This document shows positions 33,593-44,126 of a stretch of DNA of 64,000 bases, in pieces (the first letter of the stretch is position 1; every line of letters begins with the position of its first letter). The stretch is taken from assembly GCA_000467715.1 (NCBI GenBank), contig AJFK01001090.1:124001-188000 (forward strand). The letters run 5' to 3'. The position numbers were made by a program, and so were the translations under genes. Below the pieces are notes generated by a model, which was given only the letters and a program-made list of their open reading frames with translations, was not told the origin of the DNA and did no database searches. The DNA comes from Hysterium pulicare CBS 123377 (lineage: Eukaryota; Ascomycota; Dothideomycetes; Hysteriales; Hysteriaceae).

Positions 33593-35751
33593 TGAGTCAG
33601 ACCTTGGAAAGGGAGCGGTATACAGTGCAAGTCGCTTGAAGGTGGATTGAGGAGGGTTAGGGGATGAAATTGGTGATGCCATCCATTATTCATGAAAGGA
33701 TATAGGCGTCGGCAGTACGGACTCCTACATCTCGCGTCTTAACCAGATGTCTCTTTAAGCCCCATCTTCGGTATCATTTTGAGTCCGGACTCTCCGATGC
33801 CGCGACCATTTGTATGTATAGAAGCTGTTTGGTCCAGAAACAGCCATTTTATCGGCCTCGAGTGTTTTATAGCTCTCGACAACATGACATCATCTTTGGG
33901 CTACCTTGTGGAGAACCACCAGCCCACAGTCATGAATAAGCTATCTGGGCGTCTTCAAAGACGCAACTCCGGAAGTGCTCCGTGAGTGAAGACGATAGGA
34001 AAGAGAGAAAAGACTGAGGCTTTTATAGATGAGTTGGGGTGGAGATAATCACGTTGGTGCTGAGTCAGGCTCTGGGAAAGGGGGTTCTTTACGCTAAAAC
34101 CGCGCGGGAGAGGCTTGAAGGACGAAAGGTAGGTGCTGTTCATCATCAACAAGAAAAATGGTAATCAGCAGCATATGCTCTCAGTCCCTCAACAAAGTCA
34201 AGCGTATCCAACCTCCATGGTCCGGGTTCCAATCGTTGTTATGGATTGATTCCCAAACGACACATCCGAAAACATCTGTACATCCTCCGACAAAGTTTTG
34301 GCCCCGGAACGGCGTGTTGGGATATTTCGAGATGTGAAAGATTTCTGCACCAACAACATGGGGTTCGAGGATGTTCATTTGCAAACCACACTCCGAGGAC
34401 ATGCCGTAGTGGCAAGTTTTGTATTGTATGAAGTCATCCGGGTAGTGCTTATGAGTGACGGAGAAATGGGCAGGGAAACAAGAGGGAGCTTTAAAGTTAC
34501 CTATGGGGTAGCTTGGAGACGCGATAATTCCATTGGAGCTGAGTCAGCCGTCAGGTAAGAGAAGTGCCTACGGGCCGAAAACAGAATGCTGTATACTGAT
34601 CATTATCAATGAGGATAAATAGTGATTTTCAACAATATATTCACGACTTTCCTCCAGCCAAAGCACCCCATAGACTGGGCTTTTTTCCGCACTTGGTTTC
34701 CAATCCACCACTCTCCACACATGGATCATCTCAACGTCGGATTTTGGTCCAGAGTAGCCCCCTGGAGAGGCAAGCAAGAGTTTTGCTGCAACATGTTTCC
34801 AGATCACCCTCGTTTTGGAAAACCACACTCCGCAGACATTTCTTGGTAGCACTATATTGATCGGACTCATCCAGACAATTTCTTCTTAAGTGACGGAGAA
34901 GTAAAAAGAGAGCGAGAGAGATTTTATAGATGGATTAGGAGGGAGAGTGGAGACAAGCATGTTAGTGCTGAGTCAGTCTTTAAGAAAAATGCTAAATCAA
35001 GCCAGTGGAAATACTATTGAAGTATATCATCAATTGAGCTCATCGAATGAAGACCATCGATCCAGCTATCTCGTTGACGTTGCCAGGTGCACCCAGCACA
35101 ACAACATGTTTCCACTGTTTTCAATCTCCGACTTCTCAACACATGCGTTAATTTTCTGTATTGGTTTTGCAGGTACATTTTAGAAGACCGCTCACCAAGG
35201 CCATGTAACCGTCGGGTTGTTTATTTAAACTTTGCCAAATAGTGCTTTATAAGTAAAGAAGAAGTAGAAAAAAAGCGAGAGGAGGTTTTTATAGACCGGT
35301 TCCATAGGGGATCGTCACGTTGTTGACGAGTCAGCCTTCAAAAAAGAGGAGTAGTCAAATGGTATGAGTTTGAAAGAGGATATAGAGGCGAACGGGTTTA
35401 CATGCTGTGCATCGTCAATGAAAGAATATGATGATCATTAATGATGCAGTCGAGCTTTTCTTCCCGCTCTACCACACCATGCCTGCCATTTTCCCCATCA
35501 GTTGATCTCCAAGTCCACACACTCTACACATATCCCGCTTTAGTGTCGAATTCTGGTCCAGAACAGCCATTTAGCGGATGCTTGGATAGTGTTTGCACCA
35601 TCATCTTTGTCGGGTATCTCTGTATTTTCCGGAGTGTACGAGTTGTACCCAGCCAAACAGTGGTTTGAAAGTAAGGAAGAAGTAGAAAGGGAAGCGGGAG
35701 GAGGTTTTTTATACACGATGTGAGGTGGGGTGTCACGTTGTTGCTGAGTCA
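33593..35751 (-). promoter_or_regulatory. five TGAGTCA sites phased with TATA boxes
   Basis: Exact TGAGTCA occurs at 33593, 34061, 34540, 34969 and 35745, with a degenerate copy near 35328. Each lies about 35-50 bases upstream, on the minus strand, of a TATAAAA-like box (33555, 34020, 34490, 34922, 35287, 35706). TGAGTCA is the core site of fungal Gcn4/CPC1 and AP-1-type bZIP regulators. Steps of 468, 479 and 429 bases show that the site travels with the repeat unit. Confidence 0.6.
34568..34870 (-). CDS. small ORF of the tandem array (100 aa)
   Basis: The ATG lies about 52 bases after the TATA box at 34922-34928. It reads MSPINIVLPRNVCGVWFSKT and is Val/Trp-rich with no recognised domain. 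The first 20 codons align base for base with the start of the unit at 34437 (which closes after 20 codons) and more loosely with the ORF at 36216. Confidence 0.4.
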   Translation of the reverse strand: MSPINIVLPRNVCGVWFSKTRVIWKHVAAKLLLASPGGYSGPKSDVEMIHVWRVVDWKPSAEKSPVYGVLWLEESREYIVENHYLSSLIMISIQHSVFGP

Positions 35752-35910
35752 GAGAATCTGGAAGTGGAGACGGAGGAGGAAAAAGAGCGGTGGAGTAGAT
35801 ATTCCTGTGGTCCACGCAGTATCGAGGTTTGATCCTGTTCTTCGGCATCAGAATTCCAAAGATGCTACTCATCAGCATAAGTCACTGAAGCTCATCACCA
35901 TCATATCGTT

Positions 35911-36216
35911 TTATTCCAGTCCACCTTCTTTACCCAGAGCCATCACCGATATCCCATCAACTCGGTATCTTTTGCCGGTTAGCTTTCCCACCACCCACCA
36001 GCCCATGCCGGTTTCTGGTACCATCTTCTTAATCCCCAGCAGCCATAAAATTCCAAGCCACTTCATTTCAAACCCCCAGAACCCCATGGTGCAACCTCTC
36101 TCACAGTGTGAGAATAACCCCATCGCTCTCACAGACCTATCTATTTTGGAAACCACAGCTGCGGACTCCGGCATTCGCTTTTTGCACATGGTCGACTTGA
36201 TGAATTGAGTCGCCAT
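35911..36216 (-). CDS. small ORF of the tandem array (101 aa)
   Basis: The ATG is about 50 bases after a TATAAAA box (36265-36271), the same spacing as in the 34870 unit. It reads MATQFIKSTMCKKRMPESAA, then a hydrophobic, Gly/Trp-rich centre (MGFWGFEMKWLGILWLLGIK) and a basic end. No family is recognised. Of the array members this has the best promoter-to-ORF arrangement. Confidence 0.45.
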   Translation of the reverse strand: MATQFIKSTMCKKRMPESAAVVSKIDRSVRAMGLFSHCERGCTMGFWGFEMKWLGILWLLGIKKMVPETGMGWWVVGKLTGKRYRVDGISVMALGKEGGLE

Positions 36217-36496
36217 CTCCTTGACGGAGAAGTGTAGTGGGGTTGAAGGGAAGAGAGAGCGAGGTTTTATATTCTTTCGGGAGAAGTTCTTGAAGGGAGT
36301 GGATCACGAGACCTAATCTAGGCCTACCTATGCAGCTGAGTGCGAGGTCATGGGAAGATAGTGGGATAAGCACGTGGAATCGAAAGCACGAAGTATGACT
36401 TTGGAGCGAGGAGATCTGTTATCGTAAGAAAGAGAGAGAAAGAAGAGTCAAAGAGAATTTCAGTCATCAAAGTTCCGCTTTAATGCTCATCACCAC

Positions 36497-36721
36497 CTAC
36501 CTCATAATCAAGCTCGTCACCATCATCCCCACTCTCCCAACAGCCAACCCTTCTCGCCCATCCCCCCTCTCAACCACCAGCCCATGTTCGATTTTTTTGG
36601 CCGAATTGAACCGCACCCAAACCCCACCAACCCACATAATCGTACTTCCAGAATGTGGATAGATTCCACCATACCAAAGCCATTCGCGGTTGAAACCCGG
36701 CCAATGCAGCAGAACAGACAT
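36497..36721 (-). CDS. small ORF of the tandem array (74 aa)
   Basis: Reads MSVLLHWPGFNREWLWYGG and later KKIEHGLVVERGDGREG. It shares the CCACCAGCCCATG block and the Trp-rich centre with the unit before it. A TATATA box lies near 36860. The open frame extends upstream to 36979, but that part would overlap the promoter, so the shorter form is given. Confidence 0.3.
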   Translation of the reverse strand: MSVLLHWPGFNREWLWYGGIYPHSGSTIMWVGGVWVRFNSAKKIEHGLVVERGDGREGLAVGRVGMMVTSLIMR

Positions 36722-36730
36722 CACGAAGGA

Positions 36731-38059
36731 TAAGGGTCGGTTTTGGCACCCGAATTCCACAGCATGGGCGGAATTGCGCAACACGTTCGAGTAAAGCTCA
36801 GTAGGCAGTAGTCGGTAGAGGAAAGGAAAAGAGCTTGAGACGAGGGGAGGAGAATATGTATATAAGTCGTTGGCGGGATTTGGGAGGATGCTGGCACGTG
36901 GTCCCAGCCTTGACCGACTTTCTAGAGTGCCCTGACTCCGATTAGCTGCGCGGTTGCGATGGAGGGCGGAAGACAACATCGACGGGTTCCGGAATTATCG
37001 ATGTAGGTGATCATGTCGCGAGCCATACATCACGACCAGCCAAAAGTGAACCGGCCGTTGAACTTTTCAAATATTCAATTATCACTCCCTACTTTCCACA
37101 ACCTCTGATCAACCCGATCAACCCAATCCTTGTTTCCATCTCCTCTCCCTCAAACTCAGACCCCATCACCACAAGCCCCGTATCAGCTCTACCACTCTCC
37201 TCCCCAACACAGGTAAATTACACGACTCCCCAACCAACCCAAGTCAATTCACCCTTCTCAAAAACTCCAAGGTCGATTGTAAAGGTAATCCTCCGCGTTC
37301 CGACCAATCCCAACTTCCTAACCAGGAACAAGACCCAAGAGAGACACACACGCACAGAGGAAAATGATGGTGAAAGCAAAACGAAGGCAAGAAAAAAAGG
37401 ATATGCCAGAGATCTATAAATATATGTACCCGTTTGGCCAATTGAACATGCCGTTAGGGTCTTCGTTCCGCGGTACCCAGAAAGCCAATCACCGCCCCAA
37501 GAAGCGCTAGGAAACAAATTACGGACAAGGGGGAGTCTGAGCCTGCCAGGACGACGAAGATAAAGATGGGGTATAGCTGGCAAAACGCGCTCGCTGGTCC
37601 CTAAGAAGAGAAGGTAAAGGCTGGAATTTATACAGGTGAGAGCATGGTATACACAGACGCCTTCGAAGAATTAGGTGGGCGTCCTTGGTTTAAAACTGAT
37701 CGATCCTGAAGCTCGAAGCTTGAACGGGGGGAAGGAGGGTATCGAATCGAAAAAGGCGCCAAATGACGGGATTCTGAAGTATGCATTACCGAAAAATCGA
37801 TTGTGGAATAAAAGGAAGCCTCCAGAAAGAACATAGATTAAGCCGTTTAATTGCGCCGATTGACTCCGTGTTGTATGCAGGTGACGGGCAATTACTAACT
37901 GCGCCATCGTGAACGCTGATGAGACGTCTATAATTACGCACTTGATTCGTGCAGTTGTGATTGCTTTTGTTGAAGTCGTATGCCGTGGCCACATTAGGTA
38001 GATGTAAGAAAGGGCAGTCGCTAAGATTGGAGATAAAAAGTTGTCGTAGAGAGGAAGTG
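36731..38059. other. gene-poor spacer
   Basis: Short frames only; a TATATA site near 36860 belongs to the last array unit. 37.7-38.05 kb is probably the 3' flank of the KRE6-like gene. Nothing else is supported. Confidence 0.4.
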
Positions 38060-40348
38060 TTATGTAGAGCAACCGTCCATTAGTGAGTTCTTTGGCCACT
38101 CATAACCGGTTTGTTTCCTAGTGATGTTAGTTCGGTGTCATTAAACTTTGAACTGGTAGAGTATCCTTACCATAACGTATGATTTGGGTTATTGTACGCT
38201 TCAGGATGTCGCGCAATGTATGATGTAGTCGGGTAGTCCGGAGGATCGCAGGTCATAATTTCGTCGCCCTCGTCTTGATAGATTCGAATATAATCCAAAC
38301 GCATCGTTGCGGGAAGAGTAGAGGCGATACCAGTGAGATTGATGGCAGAGAAACTGTTCGACATACCGAAATTGACGATGATAGACATGGGTTCCTCAGG
38401 GATCACTCGTTGTCCAATATTTCCGTTTGGTCCAATAGCCCTAGCATCCATAGTCCAGGTCTCTGCGTCTCCCACGTGCCAGGTAATGTAGCCGCTATCA
38501 CCAGTCTTGTATTCGAAAGCATATTTCTGGTATGCTTTACCATCGTACCAGTCGTTGTTCAGGTTTGAGAGACCCGAAATAGCCTGTTGGAAGGGACCAC
38601 CTTGGTAGGAGTTCATCGTAGTGATGGAGTGGTCGTAGACCTCAAGGAAGTCTGGGTATAATTGTTAGCGCAATGAAAGGGAATGAAGGCTTTTAACTCA
38701 CTATAATCCGGTCGGTACCAAATGTCAAATGGAGCAGACTGGAAACTTTGAGACACAACGCCAATACCGTCTGTATTTCCTGCGCCCAGAAACGTTACGC
38801 TGGCTTCGACAGCATCGATTTCCGGAGCACTTCGTGACTTTCCAGCATTAGGATGATCTGCACCAGAGCAGGTGCAGGCCGGCAGACGCATTCCCGGAAG
38901 GAAGCTGAGACCGTCTGTAGTGCTCTGGTTCGGTGTGATGCCTGCATCGCATTTGTCCCAGTAACTGTATGGCCACAACCCATCGGTGGTGGAGGCATAT
39001 CCTGGCCGACCTAGATTTCCCATGGCCCAGAAACCGGGCCAGAATCCAACGGTGTCACCTCGACCCGGAAGCGATATGCTGGCTTCCATGTGACCGCCTT
39101 TGAAGCACATCTTGTTCCAAGATTGGAGCATACCAGAACGATAGTTAAGCCCATTGTTCTTGAACTGGTCGAACTTAATGTTCAAGGTACCGTCCTGCGT
39201 AGTGATCGCATCAGGATCATACCACTAGGCATAAGGTTAGCATTTTAGCAGTTTTAGTAAGAATCCCACAAAAAAGCTTACCTCCAGATCCTGTGTGACA
39301 CCATACCATATGTCCACACCTTGAAAATAAGGGTCGTCACCGTCGTAAAAGGTTCGGCCGTCAGTATTGAATTCGTCAGAAAACTTATTTGGTCAGCACA
39401 CTATCTTCCAGTTGAGGTAATTGCGGTACTCACCACCAGGGTCTGTTTGGTGCCATCATGTGAAGTTCTGGACTTGGCGCTATCAGGTGTCGTTGTATCA
39501 ACGAGACTGGTACGGATATTCTTCATAAGAGGGGTGTTACGGATACCGTCTATACACAATGGATTGTTTGTGCATGGACCGACTGTTGGTGTTGTCAATT
39601 TGTGGACAAAAGTCCTACAGGAATGAGTCAGTAAAACTTGCAACGATGTTCATGTATCTTAAAAATAACCCAAGATTGGAGACCGAACGTACAATATAGG
39701 ATAGCCGATGAATAGTAGGAGCACTCCTACTGTGATAAGAGCTAGACCTCCAACATTCACCAACCCGCGTCGTGAGAAGATGTCGCAATCCCGCTTCTCC
39801 TTCTCATTGGGATCCGGATTGTGCAGCCAATCGTCCTTCTCAACATCTTCAGGAAATAGAAGCAGACCAGCCGATGGTAGAATGTTGTATTTTTCCGAGA
39901 CTGTCTGGGTGTTGAGGTCTTCGTCGCTTCCGGCTCGCGAAGGTGCCCTTGAGTCGTCAAACGGTGACACGAAAGGTCCCATTCGTGAATCACGACTGCC
40001 CTCTGAACTCCAACTTGTCCTTCGCGACGACATCCCGGAAGGCGATCGTGAGGGAGAATCATCACGAAACCTTTTTGTTCTCAACTTCTTCGGTGGTAAA
40101 AGGAGCTCGGCAGATTCTGCAACTGCACCTTGTCTGTACAGAGAACTCGCCGACTGTGGTGATCGTAAACTTGGGGAGGTACCGGGTCGTGTTTGATTTA
40201 ATAGCGAGCGTGAGGAGTTTTGCCGGGTGGCTTGGGGCCGCTGTGCGGATTGCGTGTCGATGGAGAGAATGTTGTCGGTCCCTGAATTGAGGCGGATGTG
40301 AGGAGGAGCATTTGCCCTTGACGGCGGCGATGCGTCGGGTGAGTCCAT
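38060..40348 (-). CDS. KRE6: KRE6/SKN1-type beta-1,6-glucan assembly protein
   Basis: Six exons (40348-39693, 39614-39434, 39383-39282, 39224-38702, 38651-38171, 38117-38060) in phase encode 666 residues. The family members are type II membrane proteins of the secretory pathway needed for beta-1,6-glucan in the cell wall. Residues 1-195 are a Ser/Arg-rich cytosolic tail, 200-218 (GLALITVGVLLLFIGYPIL) the membrane segment, and the rest is a GH16-like lumenal domain with the acidic motif EIDAVE at 448-453 in place of the EIDxxE catalytic site. The last exon adds the typical ending EWPKNSLMDGC. Length is close to the yeast protein (about 720). Confidence 0.95.
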
Positions 40349-42464
40349 TTCGAAGAGTAGAATAGGGCGAGAGGCGTGAAAGGGTTGATGTTAGAGAGCT
40401 GTCGATGCGAAGGTCGAGGAATGGCCAAACGAGTGTTGATGTAGTTGGTGGTACAAAGTCGAATTCCAAGCGATGGAGGAGGTCTCGTGGCTCGATGTCA
40501 GGGCAACCAGTCGCTCGCAGTACCAAATTCCACCAGCAGAAGAAGTTTGACACAGCAGCACTGTAGGAGCTGGATGAATGGAGCGGTTTGCGGCTTGGAA
40601 GAGGGTGAGACGTCGAAGGAGGGTGTATTATTGCCCAGGGGAGAGGTCGCTCCTGTCCGAAGTTGGAAGACCAGGGTAGGCCAGGAGCGCGCTCCACAGT
40701 TAACTTTGACGGGCACGCGGGCGAGAAGGAGGAAATCGCTGGCAAGACAACGAAGTAGAAGTGGCAATGCAAGAGCACGATGTCGAGAAACGAGCGTGGA
40801 GAAAGCAACTGGCGGTGGTGTTGCTGTGTTGAGGGTGAAATGGTGGCAAGCAGCAGAGCCAGCGATCCAAGGTGCGCCCTGGAGGACCAGCAACGACGAA
40901 ATTTGGCTCGTCCCTGGGCAGGGAGATCTTGACGCTCAATGCTACGCGGGCGAATCACGGCGAAGGGGGCGGTGGGGCGTTTAGGAGGCGGCGATTCCTC
41001 GCTGCAAGCTTACGCAGGTTTTTGCTAGACTGTGGCTTGCTAAATTTATCCGTCAACTCTCTCAGCGAATGTCATCATGGCGAGAACAACGACAGGTTTC
41101 GACTCGGTTTGATGCCCGGCGGTGCAGTCTGCCTCTTCTCGTCGCTGGAACATGGAATTCTGCGACTTCTGGAGACCAGGTATACTTGGCACGGTCATAG
41201 GAGCCGTGATACCGGCTCTTTCAATTGTCAGCCAGCCATTTTCCCCTGAGCCGCGATAAGTGAGAACCTTGACCTCTCCAATAAATCGTCGCCCGTTAAT
41301 TATGCCGCATACAGCAGCAGCGTAACGGCCAAGAGATTTAAAAACACCTCGATTTAGCTAGATTAGCTCCCTTTTCCAGCCATCCTGCCTGGCTTCACGT
41401 GCATTTTAACATACAAACAACTTCTAAAACACGGCATGCAAAGGGTCCCCTCCACAAGTCCGCCGTCTGTGTTTCTCTCGTTGTGGCCGAACGGGGCTGT
41501 GCCCCGGCCTATTGATGCTTCTTATCTGCCCAAATAAGATCGCTAAGGAATGCTGTTACGCGTTCCGCACCACATAAAATAACTGTCCGATCCTCTAATT
41601 TTCGTATTTCGATCTGAAGCAAACCGTTAGCGGGTAATCATGAAGATCGTTTTAGCCTTCCATTCGGCACATTAGGGAGCTGTGCCAGTCAGATGCATTT
41701 CTTTGGATTGGGTACATAGAGTAGTGGAATGCGAAAACATCTGCAGGACATCTGCAGTATATCACCATAAGAAACAAAGCTTATTGCGACGCCAATCACG
41801 ATATCACAATAATGTCTATTCATGGTAGCTTACTGGTCTGCCGACCAGACTTTGACACGTCGAGACTGGGCAGGCTCGCGATAACGAAAAACGCCTGGAG
41901 ACGCGTTCGAAGCAACTTTAGCGTCAGGTTCTCTTGATAGTTTGCAGTACATACAGACATAAAATCCCAATAGATCTATGGAGTACCTACTCATATACTG
42001 GACATAAAGTCCATCAGATCACTCGCTGACTCGCTATAAACATTGAATTCGCCTTAGCACGACGTTGTGGCTGAAAGGATCCGACACTGGAGCTTCTAGA
42101 AACCCGCTAGTAAGTACCACAACATAGAATGTATATCTACTTTGGTAAACAGTCTTCAGTTCCTTTCGGGCCTTATAAAGCTAGGTAGAATGAAAAAATC
42201 TTTGCTATGATCCCAATTCAAGCCTTCTTTGGGTTTGAGCGCATAGGCATTATATTCCACATTTCTTGTTACCACGAGAGCTGTACTGTGATGACCTTTG
42301 CATAGCCAAGCTCAAACCCACACGTATGGTGTCGACTATTCCACATTGCTATTTGAAGCAATTGCCATATTGACTTGCGCCGTCGCCAAATAAATCACCA
42401 TACCCAATCCAAAAGCAAATATACCGTTGCCTACATCCCAAAAAGGCCACCACCGTAGCATAAC
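40349..42464. other. long upstream region of the KRE6-like gene
   Basis: 2.1 kb without a supported gene. Immediately upstream of the start the minus strand stays open for hundreds of bases in more than one frame, consistent with a long GC-rich 5' leader rather than a second protein. A CACGTG E-box lies at 41396-41401. 41.5-42.4 kb is plain. Confidence 0.45.
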
Positions 42465-43042
42465 CTACGACTCTACAGCAAGAGCCTTCATACCCACCAA
42501 CCTCCCATTCTTCTTATCCAAGCTCACGACATAGTACTCTGATCTCGTACTGCCATGCTTAACCCTAAATATACTGAGGTCCTTGCTGCCCTCTTTCTTA
42601 ACCGCATCCACAACCTTCTTATACTGGCCCTTCGGATCGAATTCCTTCTCGCTTATCGAGGAGACGTCGGAGTCGTGGGAGAGCAGTTTAGCAAGCTCAT
42701 CTGAAGCGCTTCGATATTAGTAACTCAACTTTCAACGATAAACGGGGGTGAATGCGGGGAGTGGGGCACGGAGTCGGACTTCCAGAGAGAAAAGGAAAAG
42801 AATGGAAGAGAAGACATACTAGCCGAAGGCACACTATCCCCATCATACTTCAGACTCACGGGCTCAAAGGGCTCATCGGCGTCAGAGACGTAGTATTCCT
42901 CAATCTCCGCCAGCGCCTTCGGCACCTCCGTATTCACAGATTTCGTGCCCACAGACTTCTTCGACTGCGTAGATGTCTTATTAGATCCCGTGTCTTGATT
43001 CGCTTTATCCAGAAATGAGGAATAGTCTGCGTCCGAGGACAT
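42465..43042 (-). CDS. conserved-looking small protein, unknown
   Basis: Two exons (43042-42820 and 42700-42465, intron 119 nt) give 152 residues. The N-terminal half is acidic and Ser/Lys-rich with SDADYSSFLDKANQDTG; the C-terminal half looks folded, ending STRSEYYVVSLDKKNGRLVG. That end resembles proteins related to nuclease A inhibitor-like folds by eye, but I cannot support a name. No signal peptide or membrane segment. The two halves being joined only by the chosen splice, with phase kept, supports the model. Confidence 0.75.
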
Positions 43043-44126
43043 CGTGGATCTTGTATGGAATTGCTTTCGAAGAGTTTTGCGCCGAACTGTCGATTGTAGG
43101 AGTTGGAGCTGTCCCGGTCGAGTGTGCTGTGCGATATAGGTAGGCAGGATTTGGGGTTCTAGAATATGTGTTCGTGAGGTTGAGATTCGTTGTCGCGAGA
43201 GCTGCCGCGGAATCTGGAGGTGGATCTTGGTCATTGGCACCACATGACGCAGCAAAAAGATCGTCGGTCGATGAAGCCGCTCCCGACGACACAAAACTAA
43301 TTCGACCTTGGCATTTCGTGTTTGCTGAGCAAATAATCACGTAAAGCGGAACTGCGAAGAGGAATTTGTTTCGTGAAAGTGAGACCAACTTCAGAGCTCT
43401 TAATTTCATCCAAATTTCATTGCGAGATTCCTAATTCGGAGAGTACTCCACACATTCCAAGTAGATAAAGGTCGCAACTGCAACAGTCTGCTATTCCCCT
43501 TGCAGGAACCAAGTGCAATGTTCACGATTTCTCCTCCATGTCTACCGCGTCACTTTTCAGAAAGAATACACCAAATACAGAACGCAGGTTTACAAAATTA
43601 GAAATTTCACATTCAAACTAGCTGATTCTCAATACCTAGTATAATCTAATCAGAAAACCAGGAATACTCCCACACAGCCAAAGCCCCCCGGCTATCATTT
43701 CATGGAAAACAAACAGTTTCCATGTTTACGCCGTCGCCCGTAACACCTTCATCATCACCGCCAGCAACCACGCCCACTCCAAGCGGAAATATGTCGCTAA
43801 AAGGCTCCAAGGAATTTTCCATTGATTGTGCCTTTACACACTTAATTCGACCGGTACTGTTGTCCAATTGTCCTAACGAATAAGGAAATAATCCGGTCGA
43901 CTTGGCAAAGGCCGACGTAAAGTAAGACAACAATTAACAGAACAAGGATCGCCTATGCAAGAAGAAGGGAAAATAATGATGATGCTGGGGTGTCCCGCAT
44001 GCAAAAGATCTTCTCCGTCTAATTTGAGTCTGGATCAAAGTTACATTTTCGAAGGAGTTAGAGAAATGGGTGAAGAAAGGGTATTTGAAGATGTTCGTCC
44101 TTCATCATCGTTAACAAGACGGAAAA
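43043..44126. other. intergenic
   Basis: 5' region of the small protein gene and 3' region of the SSN6-like gene. A 77-codon minus-strand frame near 43700-43933 has no support beyond being open. Confidence 0.45.

Larger units (their letters stand above)
31540..36730 (-). repeat. diverged tandem array of small gene-like units
   Basis: At least eight units on the minus strand, spaced about 360-480 bp in the denser part. Each has, in order: a TGACTCA-type site, a TATAAAA-type box, a pyrimidine-rich leader, often an ATG about 50 bases after the TATA, a CGGAGT.TGGTTTCCAAAA block, and a second block read on the plus strand as CCACCAGCCCATG (35996, 36574) or CCACCAGCCCACAGTCATG (33916). Three units share CCGACGCACC or a near copy (31587, 32812, 33264). 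The units have drifted in frame, so different ORFs are open in different copies. Best read as a tandemly duplicated small gene, mostly decayed. Confidence 0.65.

Noticed and set aside
35720-36208. 162-codon plus-strand frame over the small-gene array
   Set aside because: It runs antisense to a TATA-driven ORF and has no promoter or family support.
40062-40958. 298-codon minus-strand open frame upstream of and overlapping the KRE6-like gene
   Set aside because: It overlaps the KRE6 start in a different frame, has no domain and lies in GC-rich leader-like DNA.
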